A stretch of DNA of 64,000 nucleotides, taken from assembly GCA_024509875.1 (NCBI GenBank), contig JAMPIV010005012.1:362501-426500 (forward strand). The letters run 5' to 3'. A program made the translations under genes and the position numbers. Positions 31,017 to 44,789 of this stretch are shown here, piece after piece. This stretch comes from Oreohelix idahoensis. Lineage: Eukaryota > Mollusca > Gastropoda > Stylommatophora > Oreohelicidae. The number at the start of each line of letters is the position of its first letter. Within the stretch, counting starts at the first letter, position 1. The notes under the pieces were generated by a model, which searched no databases, was not told the DNA's origin, and saw only the letters and a program-made list of their open reading frames with translations.

Positions 31017-32151
31017 ACTATAATATTAAGCAAAAGTTTAATAACATTAATTAGTAAATAAAACCGCTGACATATTATTGTGACATAGCTTTTGTAGTAT
31101 AAATTAAATTACTTAACCGTCAAGTTTAAGAGAGTAAACAGTAAAGAGATTGTATAGTAAATTTATGTAACTTTTATACATTACTTCAACCTCATGTGTA
31201 TGGTCTGTGTTCACAATAGGGCAGTCATATAATAAATGTGATGCCTGAGTATAAGCTTGAAGTTGCCAAGGTGGCTTTTATAATGCTAACTAACTTTTAG
31301 AGCACAAGATTGTTAACTTTCGAAGCTAATTTTGAAACCCCAGATTTATTTACCCAAACTGTTTTTGTGTGAGTGAAACAAGATAGACATGTCAAAGTCA
31401 GGGAGAGCATTCTAAGATGGGAAGTAGGTAATGGGTTATGGTTTTCATAAAGTTGCAAGGTGGAAGGGCTAAGAGATTACTTCATAAATAAATATGAGAA
31501 TCAACATGTTGTTATTGGTGGTAAAATGTGTGAGAGGGAGGATGGTGTTTAAATAGGTTTTACTTAGATCAGTGTAGAAGTGTGCAGGGAGATTTCTTTA
31601 TAATGGTTCAGTTTTTTAAACTTTTGGTCACAACATTTTTAAGTACTGTATTTTATTTTTTTATTGTTCCATACTGAATACAAAGCATTATGGGAACTAA
31701 GTTTTCATCCAGTCACAGTTGCTGTACCTTATCCATCCTGCTTCATTGGAGTAAACTGGTCAGTGCATACTACTTCATAAAACTCTGACAGTGATTTGAA
31801 AGCTGTGCATTCTTTTATTTATTTAATATTTTAATTTCTATGTGTGCATTTTTCCACAATCACAGTCACGATTATCAGTAGGGCATTAAGAGTCATGTCA
31901 AAAGGGCACATAAATCGTTAAGTTGAAACATAAATTTGTAAGTCATTAGAAGAATTAAGGCTGGTGGTATGTATGCTGTGCACCGTGTACTAAACCTAAT
32001 TGTGCTCCAAAGTTTCCACCAAAACTGAGTTCTAATGTCAACAGTTAGTGTGGCACAGTTTTATAGATACTAAATTAGTAGCATTGTTATTTAGTCTAGT
32101 ATTTAAAGCAGCCCCGGGAGTCCCTTATAAGACAAGGAAAGAATATGACTA
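31017..32151. other. No recognisable feature
   Basis: AT-rich noncoding DNA. I see nothing in it. Confidence 0.5.
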
Positions 32152-32262
32152 CTGCTTCCTGAGGTATGCCTTAAGAGGTGACTAGTGTGAGGTTGTGCAT
32201 AAGGCTGGCAACCTCATCGTGTTAAAACATTTACTGCTGCAGAAACCATTGCTGCAAGAGTA
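32152..32262 (+). repeat. SINE-like dispersed repeat (family 4), opposite orientation
   Basis: Reads gaggtatgccttaagaggtg, then aggttgtgcataaggctggc and a gctgcagaaaccattgctgc end, the reverse complement of the copies at 24.1-30.6 kb. It is followed by four short gtatgtggtttaaaa repeats (32260-32320). Confidence 0.65.
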
Positions 32263-32571
32263 TGTGGTTTAAAAGTATGTGGTTTAAAAGTATGTGTTTT
32301 AAAAGTATGTGGTTTAAAAGAAGGCTTCTTGAAAGGGAGCCTCTTGCAGTGGTGGTTCTATACTTTGTAGGGGGCAAAGAAAAAAAAGGAGATAATGAAT
32401 TTAAATTGATCATCTTTTTCTTCTTAACTCATTTCTTCTTTGTTTCAGATACTTGCTATGTTCTTATCTTATCTTTCCATCCTGGATCTACCTGTTTTCC
32501 TCATCTTCGTTTGCCCTCGATTTTTCCCTTTGTCATAAGATATTTCATTAAATAACCACAAGGTCTTTTAC

Positions 32572-33070
32572 ATTTGGACATATGCCCTATTATAAACGAC
32601 GAGCCTTATGTCAAGGTTGAGCATGGCACGCCTCGCCAAAACAAGGCAAATTTTTTTTTTAAAAATCTTCTTTCATCTGTGGCAAATTAATTCTTCCTGC
32701 CATTTTTGTATTCTCGTTAGCAGAATTTGTTAATATTCTTGTCTTCTATTACGTCCACATTTCATCTCTGAGCTGTCTGTTGTAGGAGGTGATATGTAAC
32801 CAAGTTATATAATATTTTGAAGTAAACAAAATGGCAGAGAAGCTAAGCTAGGTCTATAGGGTGATGGAACAGTCACTCTCAGTTTTTACATTTTTACTTT
32901 GCTCTTGTTTACAATTAATTTATATGGAACAAACAACAAAATAAGAGGATTCACTGTTATTTTCTTATATTTTTTGTTTGTTTGGTTAAAAATAAAATTT
33001 TGCCTCATTTAGGCGAGGCGCGTCGCGTCCGGTTCAACCTATTCGGATATGTTAGGGCACATGTCCAAAT
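32572..33070. mobile_element. MITE or inverted-repeat element of unknown superfamily
   Basis: Terminal 18-bp inverted repeats ATTTGGACATATGCCCTA (left) and the complement of ATTTGGACATGTGCCCTA (right) match at 17 of 18. A second inverted pair lies inside: GCACGCCTCGCC..AGGCAAATTTT (left, about 32626) against its complement around 32993-33022. Total 499 bp with no coding capacity. I could not settle a target duplication at the ends. Confidence 0.75.
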
Positions 33071-33819
33071 ATTATTACATGTCTAATATTTATTAATTCT
33101 TTTTTTATTTTCTTATATGAAATGCTATACCACATATAAGCATCAGAGCACAAAGTGAGATCAACTTATTAATCAAATGGCAAAATATTATTCTTTCTTG
33201 TTTTCACATTTGTATCATGTACATCAGTAGGTACACCTGAAGATATACAAATTCAAATGTAGGGAGTGACATTTTGATCACCCTGTAGGTACCAGCCAAG
33301 TATTTTGTCTTGACTAGTGACAGTGATAAAAGAGGCCAAAGAAGTATTTATGAAACCTGGACAGTAGACTACATGTTTTTTTAGTTTAGACAAGTATTGG
33401 TGTTCTTACAATGATCATGACATCATTTGTATATTATCATAACTTCATGTGAATGTTATTTACCTTGATATTTGCATGCATCTAAATGTTGTGTACTGTA
33501 TTAATTTTCTTGTTCAGCTATGAAATAAAACAGTGCACTGCTTGATGAGGCAGTGATGACAAGACCTTGATGTCGGTTTTTTTCTTGTGTGCACATGCTT
33601 GCTTAGGAAATCATCCATGGAATATATGGATGAGTGAAAGATTTGACCAAGTTAAGGCATTGTCAAAGCACTTGATTGGCAGTCATGATAATGATGGCAA
33701 TGAAGAAAAAAAAAGTGACATTGTATATAGTATTACCGTTCTTGTATAACCATTTAGTTATACATTACCCTTTTAGCTCCCTGAGGAGCACAGACCAACA
33801 CATTTATATCAAGCCTTCC
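33071..33819. other. No recognisable feature
   Basis: AT-rich noncoding DNA. Nothing recognised. Confidence 0.45.
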
Positions 33820-34130
33820 TGTCCTGTGACATCTGCTCAAGGTCTTTCCATGACTTCTTTATCCCCGTCATGTCTATCACCAGTTCTGGTCTCCATGCTC
33901 TTTTTTCTCTTGTCTGCTTATACCTGTTCTACCCTGAAGATTTCGGAGCAACGACTACTTTGTGATTTTATCAAGAAGTTTCCTCATTGTGTGTTCTATC
34001 CAACACTAGTGTCTGCTTCTGACCTATTGTTTCTCTGGCACTTAAATAGTTCTTGTCATCACTTCCACATTAGTAATCATTTCATACCATGTCCAGTTGT
34101 GGGATATAATGAATGTTTGCAGCAGGGATA
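33820..34130 (-). mobile_element. Degraded LINE C-terminal fragment (family C)
   Basis: On the minus strand the fragment ends with the same cluster as 20.8 kb (catggagaccagaactggtg, then aaagaccttgagcagatgtc, acaggacag). Stops and frame shifts throughout. A stretch at 40912-40960 repeats part of it almost exactly in plus orientation. Confidence 0.65.
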
Positions 34131-35761
34131 AGAAAACACACAGATGTCTGGCTTCATTTAAAAGGGTAATGGGTATAAATAAAATTAGAATTTTCTTGGC
34201 TATATATGCAGACAGCTAACAATTAATACATATGTATCTTGGTAAATCAATATTAGTGTAAAATATTTAAGCGTGAAAAACATAAACATGACTCTCCCGT
34301 ACTTTAATAATAGTGTCAGTAAATTTATGATACAGAAAAATAATGACCAAGACTCATACACTATCAGAACTTAATTTAAGGGCATGTAATATAGTCTAGC
34401 TAGACAGCGCAAAGGTAGCAACGAACTATATAGATTATAGACAGTCCATTCAAGAAAAAGAATTACCTTGTCATAAATATGAAAGGTACTGAAACATATG
34501 GCACTTTCATCGGTGGTAGAGGATTAGAGCAACTTTAATTACTAAAACCTACTCTTACCAGGCAGTTCAACCAAAAGTCTTGTCATAGCGAGCGTCAGTG
34601 CAAAATAGAATTCTGAAAAGTCAACCAGCGAGACAGTCATTAGTGAAGTATTATCTCAGTGTACTCACACAGCAGTTTACAAAGAACTGATCAGTTCAAT
34701 CGCGACCAACAGTTATGTATAGTAATATAGTAAGTTACTAAAAACAGTAGGCTAACAGCCAATTCCAGCAACCACAAGTTAGAACAGAAGTTACTAACAC
34801 TAATTACCCCCCACCTGGCTCAGCTGTAAATAATTTAAATTAACCACCAAAGGACACAACACAGAGAATTGGTGTCCTTTTAGCCTTAGAAAGCTATTCT
34901 CCCTTGAGGCACATCAAGGGAATCAGCTCCACAATTCACCATCGGACAGTGGTTCCATTAGATAAAAATTACAGTATGTTCTTCAACCTAGTAGTTTCTT
35001 TCTTCTAGCTCAACAATACGTCAAATTATAGAGTCGTCAGTGTCGTCTAATATTTTACCTTGTCTGGGTATTTTTTAACAGTTATATTTGGATGCACTTA
35101 ATTTGTAATAATTGTATGAAGTATTTTTGCGTTGCAAGAATAGGTGCTTTATCCATCTTCACTGTGGTATCAATTAGCTTTACGCGCGCATACACTCACT
35201 CAATCAGTTTTTTTTTAAAAGCTAAATTAAATAATATTCTGTTCAACCTCTGCTATTTATAATTATATAGGATACAAAGTGTGCATAAATTTAGAAAGTA
35301 TTTTCCATTGCCACTACTGCTTATGTCAGTGTCTCTCCTGACGAATTATTGTGACTCAATGTATATATATATATAGATGTATATATATGCAGATTGCATG
35401 AACTTTTTTTCTTCTTTGTGTCTGAAATGCTCTGATTTTTTATGATTTAAAAAAATGTCATCTTTGGAATAAAAAACTAAAAAAACGCTGAATGGTTTTT
35501 GTGGCAGCGGGGTGAAAGTCTGCATACCAAGAATCCTGATGATTGACCGGCATCGACTTTAGCGATGAGTGCCTCTCACACTGGCAACTACACGTGACAT
35601 TTCGCCGAGTCAGCACGCGGAACACTTACACGCCAAGTGGCTGTAATACCAATGTCGTCTACACAGAAGTCCTTTCTTAATTTTTTTTGCGTTAGAAGCA
35701 CACCTCAATGCAATAGTACAATTAAAACCAAAAAAAAAGTTAAACCTTCATAAAACGATTC
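34131..35761. other. No recognisable feature
   Basis: AT-rich noncoding sequence with a short TA/TG run near 35360. I see no gene or repeat family in it. Confidence 0.5.
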
Positions 35762-36844
35762 GCACCAAACCCTCTCCACATGTAAGCCTACCTTGCCGTG
35801 GTTGGAGAGCTTGAGCGCCTCAATGATCCCGGGAGCTATGCCGGCGGGAGTTTTACTCCTGGCAGGGTCACCCAAGCCGGACAGGTCCTGGGTGAGGGGC
35901 CAGACTAAATGGGCTGAGGAGTGGGTGGAACCCTATAGGTGTAGATGCAGAACCCACCGGCGAGTGGTACATGCTCTGGTCTGCACCAATCCACCCCCAC
36001 TTCATGGGTTAAATGCTTTCTTGCCTCATTCTTCACTGTTTGTCGTCTATCACGCCCATGGCGACCGTTGCCTCAATTGGCTGTGTGTGGTGTACCCGGA
36101 AACGGGGCCTCCCAGTACTGAGGCAAAGTTAAGTCCCCGATGTCACTTATCGGTGCAGAATTGAGAGAGATGGCTGAGCATCACAATCCCTCCTGTGTTG
36201 CAGCATGATGAGAACCCAGCATTGCACACTGAGCTTGGGGGATCACTTGGGCACCAGACTTAATACTGGCTCTTGACTGGATGGCCGCATGCAGGAGATT
36301 TCTACAATGGAGGGTTGGCAGGTGGTGGGTATCGGGAAGTGGCTCTGTGCAGGACGTGAGGATTCCTTGGGAGAGCCCAGAACCAGAGCACAGCATTGTG
36401 CAAGCTCTGCATAGTTGGAGAGCCCCCTGGATGACGGGGAATGCACAGTGTGCTACCCCACCTATCCCCAACTGCTAACTTAGAACCAGAAGTGGGGTCC
36501 TCTGTATGCGTGCCAGGCCAGGATAAAATGCCTGGGAAAGAGACTGGAGCTCAGAACTCCCTAACTCAAAGTTGCAGGATGGCAGAAAAGCCACGGGAAA
36601 GACAGGGCTATTTTGAAGATAACGCAACCATATTTTCACCATACGAGCTCGGACGCCGCCTCGGTAAACAAGGTCCGCGCAGAGCAGTGACACCCCCAGG
36701 CTGCTTGCGAATAGTCTACTACTGGGAACATAAACAGATTAGGGATGAGCCCACTCTCCCGTTGAACAGGTGCTAAAGTCGTAGATACTGGGCCAGAAGG
36801 CGCACCGGAAACCACAGTATCATGCAACTCGCTTTTTTTTTTCT

Positions 36845-38869
36845 ATGGAGAGTACACCGTCAAATAAATCTCGTTCTGGTGCTCGCCCTGTGGAGCTCCA
36901 CCAGGCAGGTGCAGTGCCGGGCTCTGAGCCTCGACAGAGCCCACCCTCAGCTACTGGAGGACCCTCTAGACCGTCTTGTGGAGTCAACAGACGGCGGAGG
37001 AGAACTACTGACCAAAACAAAACAGAAAAAGAGAAACCCAGAGTGCCACTTGTCATGATGCACTGGAATGCAGAGGGAGTGAACAGCAAGCAGGCTGGAT
37101 ACAGCAAAAAGACAGAGCTGGAAAACATCTTGTATGAGAAGCAAGTCAGTGTTTGCTGTATCCAAGAGACTCACTTGAAAGCAGATCAAACCTTTAAAAT
37201 AAGGGGATATCAATGCTTCAGATCCGACAGACAAGATAGACGAAAAGGAGGAGTACTTACTCTTGTAAGGAATAACATTCCTGCACACGAAAGGAAAACC
37301 TTCATGGATGGAGCAGAATATCAGCTGCTGCAGATAAAGGTAGACAAGATGGAAATAGAACTCCTGAACTATTACTGTCCGAACAACAAACCCCTGAGTC
37401 TCAGCTCTATACAGGTACCAGCCACCAACTTTATAGCAGTTGGAGACTTTAATAGCCACTCCCAGAGCTGGGGCTATAACCATCTGGATCACAGAGGTGA
37501 AGAGGTTGAAACTTGGCAAGATGATCGCTCCCTAATCCTAGTCAATAATGCCACAGATACTCCTACCTTCTACTCCAGAGGATGGCACACAACCCCAACA
37601 CCAGATCTTGCCTTCTCCACACCAGATATAGCTGGATCTATTAGTAGAGAAGTAGGAGACCAACTAGGGGGAAGCGACCATCGCCCAATCTTTCTTACTG
37701 TCCAGAGTGCAACTCTCAGTACAGGCCCAGCCATTACAAGATGGAACTACAAAAAAGCCAACTGGGGTTTATTCAGGCATCAGGTGAACACGCTGCTGTC
37801 TACCCTCAAGGTACAGAACAGAGACATTAATGAAGTGGTAAAAGACTTCAACAGATGCATACTACAGGCTGCAAAAGAAACCATTCCCAAAGGATGCCGG
37901 CGTAACTACATACCATACTGGTCCAGCACACTCCAAGAACGTCAGGAAGCTATGGACGGGGCTAGAAGGGACGCAGAGTCTCAGCCTTCACTTGAAACTC
38001 ACAACAAATGGAAAAAGGCTGTGGCAGAGTTTCAGAGAACAAAGCTAGAAGAAAAGCGGAAAAGCTGGAGAACTAAAACGGCATCGCTGAACCTTGAGAA
38101 AGACGGCAGGAAACTTTGGAGATTAGTCAAGTCTCTAAATGAAGAGCATTCCTCACCAAGGCAGACTATCACATTGGATGAAGGTGGCAAACTTTTCAGA
38201 GGAAAACAAGCTGCAGACTTGTTTGCTAGAAGATACAGTTCAGAAAGCAACTTACCCATTGACATAGACCATCAGAGAGAGATAAGAAAAGAAATACTGG
38301 CAACCATGGGACAGACAGATACTCCTGCCCCAATGAGGGAACCCATCACACTAGGAGAACTACAGAAGGCTATTTCCAAGCTTAAGTTTCAAAAGTCACC
38401 CGGCCCAGACAAAATCAGCAACGAAATGCAAGTAAATCTGAGCTCAGCAGCAAAGACAAAACTGCTTGAGATATTCAACCACAGCTGGTTGAAAGGAACG
38501 GTACCCCAAGTATGGAGAGAAGCCATCACAATACCCATACTAAAGAAAGGGAAATGTAAGACCGAGGCTGCAAGTTACCGGCCAATCAGTCTCACAAGCT
38601 GTGTTGGGAAGACTATGGAGCGAATAGTCAACCACAGGTTGAAATGGTATTTAGAGTCTGAGCAGATCCTGGTGCCGGAACAAGCTGGATTTAGAGAATG
38701 CTACAGTATAGAAGACCAAGTTACTTACTTGTCTCAAGCAATAGAAGATGCCTTCCAGGAGAAGAAAAAGGTCCTAACGATCTGGGTCGACTTCAAGCGG
38801 CCTTTGACAAGGTGTGGAAAGATGGCCTCATTGCAAAACTTAGGAGAAGTGGAATCCAAGGCAACATGA
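36845..38869 (+). pseudogene. LINE B1 ORF, first part: endonuclease and RT fingers
   Basis: 674 codons from ATG 36845 (MESTPSNKSR). Ser/Pro/Arg-rich leader to about residue 70, then endonuclease: MHWNAEGVNSK (near 72), CCIQETHLKA (Glu, about 106), FIAVGDFNSHSQSWG (about 199) and GGSDHRPIF (Asp-His, about 276). A charged linker follows. RT starts near 518: SPGPDKISNEM, TIPILKKGKC, SYRPISLTSCVGKTMERIV, PEQAGFRECYSIEDQV. Near 38797 one base is missing inside motif A (WVDFK then out of frame), so the downstream residues of this frame are not RT. The RT continues in the frame of 38698-39012, including GVPQGGVISP. Confidence 0.9.
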
Positions 38870-39016
38870 TGAAATGGATCCAGTCATACTTGCATAACAG
38901 GAGAACTAGAGTCACTCTTGACGGTCTGCAGAGCAGAAAAGTGTTGCTCCATCAGGGGGTACCTCAAGGAGGAGTAATTTCCCCCAACACTCTTCCTTGT
39001 TTACATCAATGACCTG

Positions 39017-40699
39017 GTGAAAGATCTCCCTGCAGGAGTTAAAGCTGCCTTATATGCAGATGACCTAGTACTCTGGTGCGCTGATGAAAATGTCACCACA
39101 GCAAATTATAGAATGCAGCGGGCAGCAGACATGCTAGTGTCATGGGCAGAGAAATGGCTTATCACAATAAACACAGACAAAACCTCCACAACACTGTTCT
39201 CCCTCGCCCCCAGGGACAAATCGGCTAACATACACCTGGGGACAACCGTGATCAAGGAAGAAAGCTGCCCCACCTGTCTTGGGGTGACATTTGACCAAAG
39301 GCTTGCGTGGAATAAGCGTATTGAAAATGCAGAGGGAGGGGCCCGAGGGCGACTGGGCATACTCAGAAAATTAGCAGGTACCAACGGGGGAGCAAATGAA
39401 CGAAATCTAAAGAAGATTTATAATGGAGTAATAAGACCACACTTAGAGTTTAGCTCAGCAGCATGGTCATCAGCTGCTAACTCACATCTGCAGTCTTTGG
39501 ACAAGGTGCAAAATCAAGCTCTCAGGCTCATTACAGGAGCCATGAAAACTACACCAATAACAGAGATGCAGAAGGTTGCTGGATTACAGACATTGTCCCA
39601 TAGAAGAGACACAAAAACCATGATCCAGATGGAAAAGTACAACAGTATGCCAATGCACCCAATGAAGGCAAGACTAGATGATCTGGCATTGGGACGTCTA
39701 AAGCGTAGCAGCTTTGTGCATCGGGGGAAAAGACTTATAAGACAGCATCAAGAAGACCTATCCATGAAGACAACACCACTGAAGCCCACCCTATACCCTG
39801 TACCATGGGAGCAGGCCAGCAGTGCCCTCCAAATTAATACAACAGTCAGTGGTCTCACAAGTGGATGTGAGTATAATGATCTGCAAAAACGAACTGCTAC
39901 ATTGAGTATGATCCAAGAAAGCTATCCCGATCAATCATGGATACATGCCTATGCAGATGGATCAGCAACTAATGCTGTTAGGAATGGAGGTGCCGGTATC
40001 TTTATCTCATATCCTGACAACCACTATGAGACTAGGCACATTCCCACTGGTAAATTCTGTTCCAACTATACAGCTGAGGTTCAAGCTCTAGAGCAAGCTG
40101 CAAATATGATTTATAACACCAACTCTGACTGCCACCAGGTAGTCATCCTCACAGATGCACTGTCTGTCCTGCAAGCTCTCAAGGGTGGTAAACTCCCGCA
40201 TCTGAGAAATGAACTAGACAAGGTGGCTGCCAAAGGGAGAACCATACTTCAGTGGGTACCATCTCATTGTGGTGTACCCGGAAATGAAAAGGCAGATGGG
40301 CTTGCAAAAAAGGGAGGAGAATGTGAACAAGAAGATAATGAAGTCACATACTTTGAGAAAAAGAGAGCTATCCAGACTATCAGAAGAGAACAGAACCAAC
40401 CCAAAGACGACTATCACACTCTCGACCGGCAGGGACAGACAACTATTTTTCGACTCAGGACAGGGCATAACAAACTGAATAAACACATGCACAAGCTGCG
40501 ATTGTCTGCTTCACCACTGTGCACATGTGGATTAAACGAACAAACTGCTGAGCATGTTCTACAGGACTGTCCTCTGTATGACCAGTTAAGAAAGATATAC
40601 TGGCCCAATGACTCAACACTAAACTCAAAGCTATATGGAGTTAAAGAGGAACTTCAAACAACAGTCGAATTCATCATGAGAACTCGTCTGACGGTGTAA
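39017..40699 (+). pseudogene. LINE B1 ORF, second part: RT ADD motif, RNase H, Cys/His tail
   Basis: 560 codons. A one-base gain near 38990 returns coding to the original frame. ALYADDLVLW carries the catalytic Asp pair, followed by TCLGVTFDQRLAWNKRI and SSAAWSSAANSHLQSLDKVQ of the thumb. RNase H from about residue 309: HAYADGSATNAVRNGGAGIF (Asp), YTAEVQALEQAA (Glu), VILTDALSVLQAL (Asp), WVPSHCGVPGNEKADGLA (His, Asp). All four RNase H residues are present. The end is RLRTGHNKLN and CTCGLNEQTAEHVLQDCPLY, a CxC...H...C zinc-binding motif common in this superfamily. Confidence 0.92.
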
Positions 40700-40797
40700 T
40701 CATCAAAGATGCGATCGCAAGAAGAAGAAGAAGAAGCACCAAACCCGAATGGCACTCACGTCGACATGGAACCGGGCAACGCCGGGTACGTTCGCTA

Positions 40798-40907
<110 letters not shown>

Positions 40908-40911
40908 GAAA

Positions 40912-41530
40912 AAAAGCATGGAGACCAGAACTGGTGATAGACATGATGGGGATAAAGACTAACCTTGTCTACGATACAATGAAACAGAAAAAGGTAACGA
41001 AGAAATGAAATGAAAAGTGAAAATAATTAAGTAGTAAAGCTATTAAGTAGTAAATAAACTTAATAATGAACTCTGAAAATTATTGTGTAGGTAGGTACTT
41101 AATATTACCCAGCACAATAGTAACTGAAAAAATAAATAAAGTTACTTGCCTTTTCTCCAAATCCAAATGAATCGCTAAGCAATTATAATGTCAGGAAAAA
41201 AATCTTCTAGAACATTCACAGATTTTCTAGAACAAATAACACACAAACCTTGTCTACGATACAATTAAACATAAAAAGGTAACGAAGACATGAAAGGAAA
41301 AGTGAAAATAATTAAGTGGTAAAGTTATTAAGTAGTAAATAAACTTAATAATGAACTCTGAAAATTATTATGTAGGTAGGTAGCTAATATTCCGCAGCAC
41401 AATAGTAACTGAAAAAAAAAACTAAAGCTAATTGCCTTTTCTCCATATCCAAATGAATCGCTAAGCTATTATAATGTCAGAACATACAGAAATCTCCGAG
41501 AACATACACACATTTTCTAGCACAAATAAT
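40912..41530. repeat. LINE-C scrap followed by 285-bp tandem duplication
   Basis: 40912-40960 matches the reverse complement of about 33860-33905 (catggagaccagaactggtg). Then 40961-41245 and 41246-41530 are two copies of a 285-bp unit beginning aaccttgtctacgatacaat, with substitutions and small indels. Confidence 0.85.
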
Positions 41531-42536
<1,006 letters not shown>

Positions 42537-42579
42537 TGCCTGATTCAGATAAGGATTTTGCTTAATTTATTTCATCCAT

Positions 42580-44040
42580 TAAGCTTTACTTTTCTAGATG
42601 GGCAGATTTATCAAAGATTGATAAAACTTTTGATGGGCTGGCTGACTTAATTTTAAGAGACAAAGCGCTGTCTTCAGTCAGTGGTGACTTTTTGTCATTT
42701 GTGCATGAGAGATAGCCTGAATCATTGTCTGCTTTGGAAAGTCTTGGACTACAGTACCAAATTGCACATCCTGGAAGAAATCTTAGCAGGACTAACATAA
42801 AGGATACATTGCCAGTGGCATCAGCTAGAACTATGATGTGCAATCCACCCAGACAAAGATCAAATAGTGTGGATAGAAATTTTCGATTGAATTAAGATAA
42901 TAATAGGCTACTGGATCTTTCAGAGGAAGGTATAATTTTAACAACAGGCCACAGCAACCTCAAAGGAATTTCCAATCATATGATGATGGATATATATCTC
43001 AACAATCCTCTTTCAGACCTAGCAGGGATTGGAACAGAGGTGGATACAATTTCCAATCAAACAGAGGACATAGGTCATTCTATGGAATAAATTGAAATAA
43101 TTACAATAACAGGAGTTCTCAACAGAACAATAACTTTCGACGTTCTAGAAATCCTGAACGTTCCAATGCAGTAGTACATCAAAGTGAAAATAATACAGTT
43201 CACAGTGTCCGAAATAACAATGTTGCTTCTCATGCAAATGCAGTGTGGACTTATCCAATAGTACTAATTGTTCTGAATGTAATTCTTTGTTTCAGCTAGA
43301 GGGGATTCCTGGGCTCCTGTGTGGACACCCTTTTCCAGTCATGTCCTCTTATGATGGGACAGGTTCACTAGTATTTAATAGGGGTTTTGTAAACAGCCAA
43401 CTTGTTTCAGTGCTTTGGGACACTGGATACACTACTGTAGGGGTCGAAAATCATTAGTGGACCAATCTGATTACTCATGCAAAGAAGTCAAGTGCATCAC
43501 ATTCGGGGGTACAGTTGAATTTTATCCAACTGTAGAGGTATTTTTAGATACCCCTTATTTTACAGGAAGGACTCTAGTGTGCCTGTTGGACAAACCAATC
43601 ACTGAGATAACCTTGAGGAATATCCATGTACTTCATGAATGCACTAATGATGATATTTTAAAATGGGAACAACAACTACCAGAGCTCAGTCTCTTGCAGA
43701 GTTGAATGAACAGGTCCAAACTGAGGAGGTGACTGATGAAGTGGTGACTGATGACGCGATGATGGATGAAGAGGTGACTGATGGGGAGGGGACTAATGAA
43801 GATGATTTACAGGTTGAACTTATTGACAAGGAATCATTCATACAGATGCAAGGTGAAGATGATTCATTTTTAAAAAAAATTTTGTAATTAGAAAGCAGCC
43901 AGAGCAGCACTCGCTCTCCAGCCCTACGAATATGACATTCGTGCCATCAAAGGCAGCCAGAACGTGTTGGCGGATGTGTTATCACGGTGTGTGAAAGACC
44001 CACTGTCAGCTAACAACACTGCAAATGCTATTCTAATGTG
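42580..44040 (+). pseudogene. Ty3-like LTR-retrotransposon remnant (gag, protease, RNase H end)
   Basis: Decayed plus-strand coding. Gag-like: DLSKIDKTFDGLADLILRD (42600-42660). A Cys-rich stretch at 43240-43290 may be a worn zinc knuckle. Protease: VNSQLVSVLWDTGYTTVGV (the DTG active site, as in D-S/T-G), then after a frameshift RKSLVDQSDY, DTPYFTGRTLVCLL and ITEITLRNI. Next comes the typical TRAQSL linker with an acidic VTDEVVTDDAMMDEEVTD repeat. After a stop, LALQPYEYDIRAIKGSQNVL and ADVLSRC is the end of the RNase H domain. The whole RT core between linker and RNase H end is absent. No paired LTRs were found. Inactive. Confidence 0.8.
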
Positions 44041-44189
44041 AATTTACAGCAAACGTATCAGCTTACTTCTCCGCAAGTTAACCGACATTGTACCATATAT
44101 GCACATATTTTGCTGACAATGCTTATTCTTGCTTGAATCTAATGACATATTACTGCTACGTAAAGATGATATATGAACATGTCATCTCA

Positions 44190-44335
44190 TCTCATCTGGC
44201 TGTCACACAACATCCATCTCATCTTGCTGTCACGCAACAGCCATCTCATCTTGCTGTCACGTAACATACATCTCATGTTGCTGTCATGCACGTAACATCC
44301 GTCTCATCTTGCTGTCACTTAACAGCCGTCACCCT
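44190..44335. repeat. Short tandem repeat (about 29-bp unit)
   Basis: Five copies of catctcatcttgctgtcacg plus caacagc-like ends, with small variations. Confidence 0.88.
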
Positions 44336-44655
44336 GTAGCATCAATGAGATGTTATTGTGGACACATGTTAACGTAGTGTAATACTTTAGCAGACTGACT
44401 ACTCATGAAGACAGACTGGTGTGCACAGATCATAGCCCTAAGTATCTACCCCAGAGTGATCACAACTGTTCATTCTAAAATTATTCTTCGTATTAAAACA
44501 ACACTCTAAAATTCACGTGTTAAGGTGAAATCTATTTTAATTTCTTTTACATAGTATGTCTACAGCATGCTCTGATGTTTATTTGTGAATACAGGGAACC
44601 ACATTGTGTGTGTGTGCGCGCAGGGGGGAGATAATTATTATACTGTTCTCTTCTT

Positions 44656-44789
<134 letters not shown>

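Larger units (their letters stand above)
35773..40735 (+). mobile_element. Full-length, nearly intact I-like LINE (family B1)
   Basis: Starts tctccacatgtaagcctacc and ends gcgatcgc plus an (AAG)n tail. A perfect 11-bp TSD (gcaccaaaccc, 35762-35772 and 40736-40746) gives 4963 bp. Layout: a 1.07-kb 5' UTR without a gag-like ORF1, then endonuclease, RT, RNase H and a Cys/His tail. Only two single-base indels interrupt the long frame. RNase H behind the RT points to the I superfamily; the exact clade cannot be fixed by eye. Confidence 0.93.

Noticed and set aside
35793..36164. 123-codon frame in the LINE 5' UTR as ORF1
   Set aside because: No zinc knuckle or coiled coil, and the related 5' UTR at 5.3 kb does not preserve it.
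42586..42843. Minus-strand 85-codon frame
   Set aside because: Shadow of the Ty3-like gag remnant on the plus strand.
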